From assembly GCF_000701345.1 (NCBI RefSeq), contig NZ_JNIJ01000039.1:1-64000 (forward strand): a DNA stretch of 64,000 bases, given 5' to 3'. This document shows, in pieces, positions 50,770-59,688 of this stretch. The stretch comes from Bradyrhizobium sp. URHD0069 (GTDB lineage: Bacteria; Pseudomonadota; Alphaproteobacteria; Rhizobiales; Xanthobacteraceae). Numbering within the stretch: position 1 is the stretch's first letter; every line of letters starts with the position of its first letter. A model generated the notes under the pieces. It did no database searches and was not told the origin of the DNA. It worked only from the letters and a program-made list of their open reading frames with translations. A program made the position numbers and the translations under genes.

Positions 50770-52530
50770 ATGGTCATCACGTCCCGTTATCTGGAAGCAC
50801 CGCGCCGGCTGCGGGCGTTTGTCCGCGCCCATGAAACGAGCCTGGTCGTCCTTGCGGCGCTCATTGGAACCATCGGCGGATTGGTGGTGGCCGCGATGGG
50901 CGCGGCGGTCGAGGGGCTTCACGCGCTGCTGTTCAACCTTGAAATTGGGAACCGTCTTTCCAGCCAGCTGAAAATCGAGCCGTGGCGCGCCCTGTTGGTC
51001 CCCAGCATTGGCGGGTTGCTATTGGGCCTGGCGTTCCTGCTGCTGTTGCGATGGCGGCCGGCGCGCGAGATCGATCCGATCGAGGCCAATGCCCTGCACG
51101 GCGGGCGGATGTCGTTTCGCGGCAGTGTGATCGTTGCATCGCAGACGGTCTGGTCCAGCGGTGTCGGCGCTTCGGTCGGACTCGAAGCAGGTTATACCCA
51201 GCTTGCCAGCGGTCTCGGCGCCTCGCTGGGGCGCTCCTTTCATCTGCGCCGCTCCGATCAGCGCATCATGGTCGGTTGCGGCGCCGCAGCCGCGATTGCC
51301 GGCGCGTTCGGCGCGCCGCTTGCCGGGGCCTTCTATGCCTTTGAGCTGGTGATAGGGGAATATACGCCGGCCAGTCTGACGCCGGTCGGCGTCGCCGCGG
51401 TAGCAGGCTATTTTGTCGCCCATGCATTTACGGTGCTGTCGCTTGGCGTCGGCGTCGGCCCGGTCGGCGATGTCCTCGGACATGATGTTGCCATGGCCGC
51501 GCTGCTTGGGTTGCTGGCAGCGCGGTTCGGCATCGCGATCATGCGCGGCGTGACGCTTTGCGAGACGCTATTGTCGAAAACCGGCCTCTGGCTGCCGCTG
51601 CGTCCGGCGCTGGGCGGGCTTGCCGTCGGTTTGCTCGCATTGCTGACGCCGGAGGTGATGTCGTCGGGGCATGGCGCGCTGCATTTTGCCGGGATTGTCT
51701 CGATGCCGCTGGCGGCTATTGCAACCCTGTTCGTTCTGAAATCGATTGCATCGATCGTATCGCTCGGCAGCGGCTTTCGCGGCGGATTGTTTTTCGCCAC
51801 GCTTTTTCTAGGCGCGCTCGGTGGCCACCTGTTCGCCGCCGGCGTTAACATGATCTGGCCGGGTCTCAATCTCGATCCGAACGTCTATGCCATCGTCGGC
51901 ATGAGCGCGCTCTCGGCCTCCGTGATCGGCGGTCCGCTCACGATGTCGTTCATCGCGCTGGAATCCACCGGCAACCTCTGGCTCACGACGGCCGTGCTGG
52001 TCGCGGTCATCGTCTCGGCCCAGGTCACCCGCGAACTGTTCGGCTATTCGTTCGCGACGTGGCGGTTGCATCTGCGCGGTGAAACGATCCGCAGCGCCGC
52101 GGACGTCGGCTGGATCCGCGACCTCACCGTGCGGCGTCTGATGCGGACGGACGTGGCCACCGTGAACGCCAACATGCCGATCGAAGAATTTCGCCGCAAA
52201 TTTCCGCTCGGCTCCAAGAATCAGGTGGTCGCGGTCGACGCCGCGGGCCGCTATGTCGGGCTGGCGCTGGTGGCGGACGCGCACACGCCGGAGATCGATG
52301 CGAAGAATGGTCTTTTAGACATCCTTCATCATCGCGATGTCGTGCTGCATCCCGACATGAACATCCAGGAAGCCATCGCCGTCTTTGACGCCGCGGAAGC
52401 GGAATCGCTGGCCGTGGTCGAAGCCGACGGCGAACACCGTCCGGTCGGAATTCTCACCGAAGCCCACGCGATGCGGCGCTACGCGGAGGAATCCGAACAA
52501 CGGCGCCGCGAGGCCGTCGGCGATATCTGA
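50770..52530 (+). CDS. ClC chloride channel/antiporter with CBS domains
   Basis: A 586-residue protein from ATG 50770 with about 12 membrane segments then two CBS domains. The N-side filter region is WSSGVGASVGLEAGYTQLAS, aligned with GREGP of E. coli ClcA: Glu is present but shifted to GLEAG. A later filter part is LGSGFRGGLFFATLFLGALG (GxFxP region, where Pro is missing). The CBS pair lies at 460-580 (RRLMRTDVATVNANMPIEEF, LHPDMNIQEAIAVFDAAEAE). The GLEAG variant is a distinct subgroup, so ion selectivity should not be assumed to be chloride/proton. Stand-alone. Confidence 0.9.
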   Translation: MVITSRYLEAPRRLRAFVRAHETSLVVLAALIGTIGGLVVAAMGAAVEGLHALLFNLEIGNRLSSQLKIEPWRALLVPSIGGLLLGLAFLLLLRWRPAREIDPIEANALHGGRMSFRGSVIVASQTVWSSGVGASVGLEAGYTQLASGLGASLGRSFHLRRSDQRIMVGCGAAAAIAGAFGAPLAGAFYAFELVIGEYTPASLTPVGVAAVAGYFVAHAFTVLSLGVGVGPVGDVLGHDVAMAALLGLLAARFGIAIMRGVTLCETLLSKTGLWLPLRPALGGLAVGLLALLTPEVMSSGHGALHFAGIVSMPLAAIATLFVLKSIASIVSLGSGFRGGLFFATLFLGALGGHLFAAGVNMIWPGLNLDPNVYAIVGMSALSASVIGGPLTMSFIALESTGNLWLTTAVLVAVIVSAQVTRELFGYSFATWRLHLRGETIRSAADVGWIRDLTVRRLMRTDVATVNANMPIEEFRRKFPLGSKNQVVAVDAAGRYVGLALVADAHTPEIDAKNGLLDILHHRDVVLHPDMNIQEAIAVFDAAEAESLAVVEADGEHRPVGILTEAHAMRRYAEESEQRRREAVGDI

Positions 52531-52566
52531 TCGGCGGCCGCGATCGGCGAGCAAACATCGTCCGCA

Positions 52567-53526
52567 TCAGACTTTTTCCAGCTTCTGCAGGCAGCGAACC
52601 ACCGCCGGCATCGGTGTATCGGGAAAGCTGGTCTTCCAGTCGGTGACGCCGACTTCCCCGACATAGATATCGCCCTTGGAATCCATGGCAATGCCGTGCG
52701 GCGCGAGGAATTTGCCGGTCTCAAGGCCCGGACCATGCTCGCCGCCAAGCCGCGCGAGGCGCTTTCCTTTTGCGTCGACGATGGTCAGGCGCGGGCCGAG
52801 ATTCGGCACCTTGCGATTTACCGGCATGCCGGGGCCGAGTTCGCCGATAATGAAATTCGGCGCCTTCCCGCCGCAGCAATGCAGCGCGCAGGGCCGGTGC
52901 AGATTATTCCACTGCGCCTCGTATTTGCCGTTGCCGTCGAACACCTGCACGCGGTGGTTCTCACGATCCGCCACATAGACAAAACCGTCTGCGTCGGTAG
53001 CGATATTGTGGACGATGTTGAACTGGCCGGGATCGCTGCCGGGCTCGCCCCAGCTTTTGATCAGTTTGCCGTCGGGCGTGAATTTGTGGACGCGGGCGTT
53101 GCCGTAGCCATCCGAGACATAAATCTCGCCCTTCGGCGACAGCGCGGTATGCGTGCAGCGGTGGAACGGCTCGCCGCTCATGAACGGCGCCGGCTTGTTT
53201 GGGATGCCGATCCTCAGCAGCACCTTGCCGTCGGTCGAGCACTTGCGCACCGTGTGGTCGCCGTCGTCGGTGCAGTAGAGATTGTCCTCAGCGTCGATAT
53301 GCAGCCCGTGCGCACGGTTGAACAGGCCTTCGCCCCAGCTTCTGAGGAAATTGCCCTTACGATCGAGCACGACCATCGGATGGGCGCCGCGGTTGAAGAC
53401 GTAGATGCGGTCCTTGCTGTCGACCGCAACAGAAGCGACGTCGGTGAGATTCCATCCCTCCGGCAGCTTCACCCAATTCTCCACCACGCGGTAGCGATGC
53501 TCGTCCGAGCCGAGTATGGTCGGCAT
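52567..53526 (-). CDS. NHL-repeat protein, peptidyl-alpha-hydroxyglycine lyase type
   Basis: A 319-residue beta-propeller protein with NHL repeats: DVASVAVDSKDRIYVFNRGA, RAHGLHIDAEDNLYCTDDGD, HTALSPKGEIYVSDGYGNAR, IVHNIATDADGFVYVADREN and APHGIAMDSKGDIYVGEVGV. The sequence is close to the alpha-amidating lyase group of 6-bladed propellers, which bind zinc/calcium; bacterial members have unproven activity. No signal peptide is evident. It is the most downstream gene on the minus strand after the monooxygenase, with a repeat in between, so it is probably separately expressed. Confidence 0.8.
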   Translation of the reverse strand: MPTILGSDEHRYRVVENWVKLPEGWNLTDVASVAVDSKDRIYVFNRGAHPMVVLDRKGNFLRSWGEGLFNRAHGLHIDAEDNLYCTDDGDHTVRKCSTDGKVLLRIGIPNKPAPFMSGEPFHRCTHTALSPKGEIYVSDGYGNARVHKFTPDGKLIKSWGEPGSDPGQFNIVHNIATDADGFVYVADRENHRVQVFDGNGKYEAQWNNLHRPCALHCCGGKAPNFIIGELGPGMPVNRKVPNLGPRLTIVDAKGKRLARLGGEHGPGLETGKFLAPHGIAMDSKGDIYVGEVGVTDWKTSFPDTPMPAVVRCLQKLEKV

Positions 53527-53565
53527 GAGATTCCCTCCCTGTAATTGCTAGATCGAATAGCAACG

Positions 53566-53655
53566 GTCCGTCATTTCGGGATGGTCCGTTACGACCAAAC
53601 CCGGAAATCTCGAGATCCTGGGTTCGCATCTGCGATGCGCCCGGAATGACGCAGG
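53566..53655. repeat. Palindromic repeat, TCATTTCGGG/CCCGGAATGACG type
   Basis: CCGTCATTTCGGGATGG and AAACCCGGAAATCTCGAGAT on the left mirror CTGGGTTCGCATCTGCGATG and CGCCCGGAATGACGC on the right. Typical of the repeats that follow genes in Bradyrhizobium. Confidence 0.65.
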
Positions 53656-53670
53656 CGAGGTCATGCAGGT

Positions 53671-55479
53671 TCACGCAACGGCCGCGTCAGGCGTTGCTTC
53701 GCGCGCACCACGCGGCAGCAGGCCCTCCTCGATGGCTTTGATCTGCAACGCCAGATATTTCGAGTTGATGCGGCACTGCGCCAGGCTGCCGGCGATGAAC
53801 CAGAGGCCCGGCTGCGCGGTGCGCGTGTACATGTTGCGCAGTTCCTGACCCTCGCCGAAACCCCAGATCGGGCCGACGCGGCCGGCGACCTCGTCGCCGA
53901 ATAATTTGCGCACCAGATGTTCCTGGCCCTTGTAGCCGGTCGCCAGCACGATCAGGTCGGCGGCAAGCGTCTCGCCGTCCTTCATCCGCGCGCCATCCGC
54001 GACAAAGGCCTCGATATCCGAAAACTGCCGCAGTCCGATCTCGCCGCGCACGACCAGATCGGAGCAGCCGACATTGAAATAATAGCCGCCGCCGCGGGTG
54101 AGGTACTTGAATTGCCAGCCGGTGCCGCCATCGCCGAAGTCGAGCTTGAAGCCGACGCGTGCGAGGCCATCGAGCAGTTCCCGGTCCAGCTGCTTCGATC
54201 GTTCGGTCATCATGACGTGGCTTCGCCTCGCAAGCGGAAGCGGCATCGACGCCGTAATCAGGTCATTATCCTCCAGCGTGCCTTCGTTGTACAACGCATA
54301 GGCCAGCTGCGCCGATGGTTCGATATTGGTGATCAACGTGGAGCTGCGCTGAACCAGCGTCACCTTTGCCCCGCTCGAGTGCAGGTCCTGCGCGATATCG
54401 TGACCGCTGTTGCCGGTGCCGATCACCAGCGCCTTCTTGCCCTCCCAGGTTTCGCCATCGCCATATTGGCTGGAATGCAAAATTGTGCCGGCGAAGTTTT
54501 TCAGGCTGGGAATGTCGGGCAGGTTCGGAATGCCGCTGACGCCGGTGGCCATCACGACGTGGCGTGGATGCAACTCGCGTTTAGCGCCGGTCTGCTGCAG
54601 CACCACCGACCAACGCCCTTCCGCTTCGTCGTAAGTGCCGCTCTCGAACTCGGTGCCGGTCCAGAAGTTGAGTTCCATGCTATCGACATAGGCCTCGAAC
54701 CAGTTGGCGAGCTTGTCTTTGGGAATGTAGGTGGGCCAGTTCGGCGGAAAGGGCATGTAGGGCAGGTGGTTGACCTGCACTTGATTGTGGAGCGTCAGCG
54801 CATGGTAGCGATTGCGCCAGTTGTCGCCGATGCGTGACTCGCGATCGACGATCAGCGTATCGATTTGCAGTTGTTTGAGGCGGGCCGCGATCGAAAGTCC
54901 GGCCTGTCCGCCGCCGACCACCAGCACATCGGGATCGCGATCGACATATTTGGCCTCTGCTTTCCGCAGGTCGAGCCAGTTGGGTCCGCGAAAATCGCGC
55001 GAATAGGATTGGCCGTGGGGCCGCGAGCTTCCAAGCGGCTCTTCAAACCCCTTTAGTTCGTCGAGCGCCGTGAGCAGCGTCCAGGCTTTCAGCCGGTTGC
55101 CGTCGCCGGCATCCGGGATCAGTCGCAGAATTCCGCTGCCGCGTGCTACAGCGGTTTCGAATTTGAAGATCGCTTCAATCGTGTTGGTGCCGGCGCGGGT
55201 CACCCGGCGCGGCGCGGCGCGATCGGGATCGATCCTGAACCCGCTCGGGGCGGCGCGGCCGGCGCGGGCGTTCAGCTCTCTTAGGATGGCTTCGGCGCCA
55301 TTGATGGTCTGCAGGTTCCAGCTCAGCGCCAGCACGTCGCGCCAATAACTGTCGGGATGAAACAGGGCTTTGAGGAAGACATCGCCGGACTTTGCGAGCG
55401 CCCTTTCGACGAGCGCCCTTTCGAATTGCGCCAGCCAATTTTCCGCGGCGATCGAAATATCGTCGGTTCTGTCCAGCAT
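53671..55479 (-). CDS. Flavin-dependent monooxygenase with NTF2-like N-terminus
   Basis: A 602-residue protein from ATG 55479. Residues 1-145 are an NTF2/SnoaL-like domain (FLKALFHPDSYWRDVLALSW). Residues 170 onward are the FMO/Baeyer-Villiger fold: VLVVGGGQAGLSIAARLKQL (FAD GxGxxG), then ESRIGDNWRNRYHALTLHNQ, VMATGVSGIPNLPDIPSLKN, KALVIGTGNSGHDIAQDLHS (NADPH GxGxxG) and LIVLATGYKGQEHLVRK. Likely oxidises a small hydrophobic carbonyl or amine compound. It follows the DUF2855 and DNA glycosylase genes on the same strand with a 103-nt gap. Confidence 0.85.
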   Translation of the reverse strand: MLDRTDDISIAAENWLAQFERALVERALAKSGDVFLKALFHPDSYWRDVLALSWNLQTINGAEAILRELNARAGRAAPSGFRIDPDRAAPRRVTRAGTNTIEAIFKFETAVARGSGILRLIPDAGDGNRLKAWTLLTALDELKGFEEPLGSSRPHGQSYSRDFRGPNWLDLRKAEAKYVDRDPDVLVVGGGQAGLSIAARLKQLQIDTLIVDRESRIGDNWRNRYHALTLHNQVQVNHLPYMPFPPNWPTYIPKDKLANWFEAYVDSMELNFWTGTEFESGTYDEAEGRWSVVLQQTGAKRELHPRHVVMATGVSGIPNLPDIPSLKNFAGTILHSSQYGDGETWEGKKALVIGTGNSGHDIAQDLHSSGAKVTLVQRSSTLITNIEPSAQLAYALYNEGTLEDNDLITASMPLPLARRSHVMMTERSKQLDRELLDGLARVGFKLDFGDGGTGWQFKYLTRGGGYYFNVGCSDLVVRGEIGLRQFSDIEAFVADGARMKDGETLAADLIVLATGYKGQEHLVRKLFGDEVAGRVGPIWGFGEGQELRNMYTRTAQPGLWFIAGSLAQCRINSKYLALQIKAIEEGLLPRGAREATPDAAVA

Positions 55480-55582
55480 TCGCGGTTGCTCATTCCGGCC
55501 GTCTTCGCGGCATTTCCCTGATCTGGAAACGTATACCGTTTGGGACCGCGCAGAAAGGGCGGGATGAGCACGGTAGCGTTGC

Positions 55583-56674
55583 TTACTTCGCAAGCGACAG
55601 GATGTGTCCCTGATCCGGCGGGACGCGGCCATTTAATGTATCGAGATAGACCTGCTTCACGCCATCCGGCCCGCGACCTTCGACGACCTTGAGCCATCGG
55701 TCCAGCATCGGCGCGAAGCCCGACCATGCCACGCCGAACCGGGCGTCGACGCCGCCCGGCCCCCATTCCTTGGCACGTTTGCGAATCTGGTCGGGCGCGA
55801 AGAACCATGTCGGCTTGGCGCCCGGCAACTCCGGCTCGTCCGGCGATGAGCTGCGATGCGTGAGCCCGATCAGTCCGGAGTATTTCATCCGATCGCCGAA
55901 ATGCCGATGCAGTTTCGCGCGCAACTCGCTGTTGCCCGCCATGTCCACCAACGCAACCGATTGATCCGATGGCAGCGACGTGACGCGGTCATAGGTCACC
56001 ACGTCGTCGTAGCAACCGAGCGATCTGACGAAATCGCTGTTGGCAGCGGAGGTAAGCCCGATCACGCGGATATCTTTGCGCAGCGTATGCAGGAGATGCG
56101 CCAGCCCAAACGCGGTCTTGCTGGAGGCGCTGGAGAGCAACACGCTATGCGCCCCAAAAAATTCGTTCACGCTAAGAAAATCGTCGACCAGAAATGACAG
56201 CATGAACAGCGGCCGCAACAGCGCCTGATAGTCGCCCTGCCGTCCGGCGAAGGCGGGATCGCCGCTGACGCGGGCATAGGCATTGTAGACCGGCGACACG
56301 CCCTGGCGATGCGCGGCGGCGTCGCGCAACCAGCGCTTGCTGACGTCGGCGGCCTCGATCACCAGATGGGTCGCCATCGGAAAATAGCCGAAGAGGCGCT
56401 CGCCGGTTGCGATGCCCGGGTGGCGCGACGCGATTACCTCGCCAAATCCCCACACCGGAATGCTGCCGAAATTTTCCGGCGCCGGAAACAGCTGCCAGTA
56501 TTTCAGCTGATCGCCGAGAACAGCGTAAGTGATATTGTTGGCCGTGAATGCGAAGCGATCGATTTTGATCAGCAGCGCGTCGTCAGGTAGCACCGCGGCG
56601 TCGGGTAGCTGCGTCTCGGCGATTTTGCATTGCTGCAAATCATTGCGCGCAACGATGAAGTCGGTGGATTTCAT
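55583..56674 (-). CDS. DUF2855 family protein (medium-chain reductase-like)
   Basis: A 363-residue soluble protein. TDFIVARNDLQQCKIAETQL, IDRFAFTANNITYAVLGDQL and YWQLFPAPENFGSIPVWGFG are the DUF2855 N-terminal blocks, a GroES-like beta domain similar to quinone oxidoreductases. SVLLSSASSKTAFGLAHLLH and IRVIGLTSAANSDFVRSLGC give a Rossmann-like centre with SSASSKTA in place of the usual GxGxxG. The name-giving reaction is unknown. The ATG (56674) overlaps the stop of the DNA glycosylase gene by 4 nt, and a 103-nt gap separates it from the monooxygenase. Confidence 0.85.
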   Translation of the reverse strand: MKSTDFIVARNDLQQCKIAETQLPDAAVLPDDALLIKIDRFAFTANNITYAVLGDQLKYWQLFPAPENFGSIPVWGFGEVIASRHPGIATGERLFGYFPMATHLVIEAADVSKRWLRDAAAHRQGVSPVYNAYARVSGDPAFAGRQGDYQALLRPLFMLSFLVDDFLSVNEFFGAHSVLLSSASSKTAFGLAHLLHTLRKDIRVIGLTSAANSDFVRSLGCYDDVVTYDRVTSLPSDQSVALVDMAGNSELRAKLHRHFGDRMKYSGLIGLTHRSSSPDEPELPGAKPTWFFAPDQIRKRAKEWGPGGVDARFGVAWSGFAPMLDRWLKVVEGRGPDGVKQVYLDTLNGRVPPDQGHILSLAK

Positions 56675-57417
56675 TTTGTCGATCCCGGCGGGCTTCGTTG
56701 CCCGATCTTTGCTCTGGCTGATGACCGTTTTGCAACAGGTATCTTGTTTAAAACGGCGTTCGCCTTTTCGCGGCCTCCGACCACGCCCTCGCGCTTCTTG
56801 ACCGCCCTGTAATAGGCCCACCAGAGATGCGCCGCGGCGCCGCGTAGCGGACGCCACGGCTCCGCCAGAGGCGCCATCTGCTTCGCGGTCGGCCGCGTCT
56901 TTAGCCCAAGTCCGATCTTCACCGCTTCCTGCACGGCGAGGTCGCCCGCCGGCCATGCGTCGCCATGGCCGAGGCAAAACAGCAGATAGACGTCGGCGGT
57001 CCACGGGCCGATGCCATGCAGCGCCGTCAGAGTATTGTGCGCGGCATCGGCGTCCTCATTGGCCAGCACGTCGAGATTCAATCGCTCTGCGGCGAGTTCG
57101 CGCGCCAGACTCTTCAGGGTTTTGATCTTCGCCGCCGATAGTCCGAGCCGGCCCAGCCGGCCGGCGCGCACCTTACGCAGCGTGTCATGGTGAAACGGAT
57201 CGAACGCGGCGCTGACGCGGCTCCAGATCGCTGCGGCGCTCGCGGTGGACAGTTGCTGGCCGCAAATGATCGCAGCCAGGCCGGCGTAACCGGGCTCGCG
57301 CCGCCGCAGCGCCGGCATGCCGGCGATCTCAAATATCGGTTTGAGCCGCGGGTCCTGCTTGACCAGCGCGTGGATGGCCTCTTCGAGGTCGGCTTGGGTG
57401 TTGAGATGGATGAGCAT
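56671..57417 (-). CDS. DNA-3-methyladenine glycosylase, AlkA/HhH-GPD type
   Basis: A 248-residue base-excision enzyme that removes alkylated purines. YAGLAAIICGQQLSTASAAA (ICGQQ), ATIWSRVSAAFDPF, then helix-hairpin-helix LTALHGIGPWTADVYLLFCL (HGIGPWTA with the catalytic Asp in TADVY) and PLAEPWRPLRGAAAHLWWAY (EPWRPxR). The N-terminal AlkA beta domain is absent, as in short bacterial members. The C-terminus runs to KIGQRSPPGSTK. First gene of a minus-strand set with DUF2855. Confidence 0.92.
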   Translation of the reverse strand: MLIHLNTQADLEEAIHALVKQDPRLKPIFEIAGMPALRRREPGYAGLAAIICGQQLSTASAAAIWSRVSAAFDPFHHDTLRKVRAGRLGRLGLSAAKIKTLKSLARELAAERLNLDVLANEDADAAHNTLTALHGIGPWTADVYLLFCLGHGDAWPAGDLAVQEAVKIGLGLKTRPTAKQMAPLAEPWRPLRGAAAHLWWAYYRAVKKREGVVGGREKANAVLNKIPVAKRSSARAKIGQRSPPGSTK

Positions 57418-57454
57418 TGCGCCTTAAAACCATCATGTCCCGTGAAAGAGATCA

Positions 57455-58324
57455 ATGCCACCCGTTTTCCGCTTTGCGCCGAGCCCGAACGGCTACCTGC
57501 ATCTTGGCCACGCTTTTTCGGCGCTGCTGAATGTCGATTTGGCGCGTCAGGACGGCGGCCGGTTCCTGCTGCGCATCGAGGATATCGACACCACCCGCTG
57601 CAGGCCGGAATTTGAGACGGCGATCTATCAAGACCTCGCCTGGCTCGGCGTCGCCTGGGAGAGGCCAGTACGGCGGCAGTCCGAGCATGCTGCGGACTAT
57701 CGCAAGGCGCTCGAGAAATTTTCGGCCCTGGGCCTCGTCTATCCGAGTTTCGAGAGCCGTGCTGAGATTGCAAAACTGGTGGCGCAGCGGGAGACGCATG
57801 GGCCATGGCCGCGCGATCCCGACGGGGCGCCGCTCTATCCCGGTGCGGCAAAGTTACTTCCGTCCGATGAGCGCGCGCGATTGATCGAATCTGATATCCC
57901 CTACGCGCTGCGGCTGGATATGGCGGCGGCATGCGCGCACGCCGGGGAACTCGGCTGGACCGAGCACGGCGAAGGTCCGGATGGCGAGACCGGCGCGGTG
58001 CTCGCCCGGCCGCAAGCCTGGGGCGACGTCATCCTGGCGCGCAAGGAAACCCCGACCAGCTATCACCTCTCAGTGGTGGTCGACGACGCTTTGCAGGGCG
58101 TGACAGTGGTGGTACGCGGCCAGGACCTGTTCTGGTCGACCAGTGTCCACCGGCTGCTGCAAAAACTGCTCGGCTTGCCGCAGCCCGCCTACCGGCACCA
58201 CCGCCTCATCCTCGATGGCGCGGGGCGCAAGCTTTCAAAGTCGACCGAGGCCACCGGCTTGCGCGAACTCCGCGCGGGGGGTGCGACGCCGGCCGACATC
58301 CGCCGGTTGGCCGGCCTGCCTTGA
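57455..58324 (+). CDS. gluQ: Glutamyl-Q tRNA(Asp) synthetase
   Basis: A 289-residue paralogue of the glutamyl-tRNA synthetase catalytic domain that attaches glutamate to queuosine in tRNA-Asp. FRFAPSPNGYLHLGHAFSAL carries the HIGH-type motif (HLGH), LLRIEDIDTTRCRPEF is the next block and GAGRKLSKSTEATGLRELRA the KMSKS-type loop. The C-terminal anticodon-binding domain of GluRS is absent, as expected. The zinc site of E. coli GluQRS (PCFCTR) is replaced by VYPSFESRAEI, so the metal is likely not bound. Divergent from the glycosylase gene by 37 nt. Confidence 0.92.
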   Translation: MPPVFRFAPSPNGYLHLGHAFSALLNVDLARQDGGRFLLRIEDIDTTRCRPEFETAIYQDLAWLGVAWERPVRRQSEHAADYRKALEKFSALGLVYPSFESRAEIAKLVAQRETHGPWPRDPDGAPLYPGAAKLLPSDERARLIESDIPYALRLDMAAACAHAGELGWTEHGEGPDGETGAVLARPQAWGDVILARKETPTSYHLSVVVDDALQGVTVVVRGQDLFWSTSVHRLLQKLLGLPQPAYRHHRLILDGAGRKLSKSTEATGLRELRAGGATPADIRRLAGLP

Positions 58325-58431
58325 TGCGCGGCCGGGTTGCCGCGCCCGATCGCAGGTGGAAAACCGGCCTTCGGCGTGGCTCCGGGAGCCCGGCCATGGC
58401 ATGGTGGAGGCGGGCCGGGCCCAGGGGAATC

Positions 58432-59688
58432 ATGGCGCCAAAAAAATTGCGCTCACAGCGCACCACGCGGCCTTCCAAAAAGCGGCCGCCGAAAAAGCGC
58501 GCTTCAGCCGCTGCCACAGGCAAGGCGCGCAAACGCGCCGCCGCGGCTTCGGTGCCCGGCGTGGTCGAAGCGGCGCTCGCGGCCTTCGCGCACGAGGTGC
58601 GCACGCCGCTTACCGGAATTCTTGCTATCAGCGATCTCCTGGCGACGTCCGATCTCGACGAGCGCGAGCGGCGCTGGGTCGATACCATCAAGGCCGGCGC
58701 GGAACATCTCTCCAGCCTTGCGACCTTGTTCGTCGATGCCGCAAAGCGCGGCGGTTCCGCCCTTGAGGTGCGGCAGGACCTCTTCGATCTGCGGGCGCTG
58801 GCGCGCACCGCCGGCGATTCGCTGGCCGGCAGGGCCGCGGCGAAAGGTCTGCAATCCCGAGTCGATATTTCGGAAAAGCTGCCGGCGCTGGTGGTCGGCG
58901 ATCCCGTCCGTCTGCGCGCTGCACTGGAAAACCTGATCGACAATGCGGTGAAGTTCACCGAACAAGGCGGCGTCGCAATGGCGGTTGAGCCGACCCGCGG
59001 TCCCAGAGCAAAGGTCGGCGTTGCCTTTGCGATATCCGACAGCGGGATCGGACTGACGCTTAATGAGATCAAGCGTCTGTTCCGTCCGTTTTCGCAAGCC
59101 AATGTCAGCATCGCGTCCCGCTTTGGTGGCGCGGGGCTTGGATTGTCGTCGGTGAAAGCGCTTGCGCGCGCGATGGGCGGCGACATCGTCGTTGCGCAAC
59201 GGCGAGGCGGAGGAGCCACGTTCACCTTGACCGTGACTTTAACCCTCGCGAAGGCTTCGAAAGAAGCCGGTTCGGGCGCGGATGCAGACATTCCATCGGA
59301 ATCGGCGCGGGCGCTGCGGGTCCTCAGCGTCGAGGACAATCCCTTCGGCCGTGTCGTGCTGAATACGATCCTCACCGAGCTTGGTCATCAGGCCGAATTC
59401 ATCGGGCGCGGCGAGGACGCCACCGAGCGGATCGCGCAAGGCGCGTTCGACGCGGTGCTGATGGACATGGTGTTGCCGGGCATCAGCGGCATCGAGGCCA
59501 TCAAACGAATTCGCGGGCTTGGCCGGCCGCTCGGCCGCATCGCGATCATCGGGGTATCGGGCCGTGGCGACGACGAAGCGGCGTCGCGCGCCGCCGGCGC
59601 CGACGCCTTTCTGGTCAAGCCCGTGAGTCCACGGGCTTTAGCGACTGCGCTGCTTGAAGCGACCCGCCGTGCGGCAGTCGCGCCTTGA
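58432..59688 (+). CDS. Soluble hybrid histidine kinase with C-terminal receiver domain
   Basis: A 418-residue cytoplasmic protein. Residues 1-40 are Arg/Lys/Ala-rich and basic. HisKA: VEAALAAFAHEVRTPLTGIL with His near residue 53. HATPase: ENLIDNAVKFTEQGGVAMAV (N box), SDSGIGLTLNEIKRLFRPFS (G1), GGAGLGLSSVKALARAMGG (G2). The receiver at 295-410 has LRVLSVEDNPFGRVVLNTIL, the phospho-Asp in AVLMDMVLPGISGIEAIKRI and the Lys in DAFLVKPVSPRAL. No membrane helix, sensor or HPt domain is seen. The 3' 74 nt overlap the convergent BrkB-type gene. The start follows GGGGAATC. Confidence 0.9.
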   Translation: MAPKKLRSQRTTRPSKKRPPKKRASAAATGKARKRAAAASVPGVVEAALAAFAHEVRTPLTGILAISDLLATSDLDERERRWVDTIKAGAEHLSSLATLFVDAAKRGGSALEVRQDLFDLRALARTAGDSLAGRAAAKGLQSRVDISEKLPALVVGDPVRLRAALENLIDNAVKFTEQGGVAMAVEPTRGPRAKVGVAFAISDSGIGLTLNEIKRLFRPFSQANVSIASRFGGAGLGLSSVKALARAMGGDIVVAQRRGGGATFTLTVTLTLAKASKEAGSGADADIPSESARALRVLSVEDNPFGRVVLNTILTELGHQAEFIGRGEDATERIAQGAFDAVLMDMVLPGISGIEAIKRIRGLGRPLGRIAIIGVSGRGDDEAASRAAGADAFLVKPVSPRALATALLEATRRAAVAP

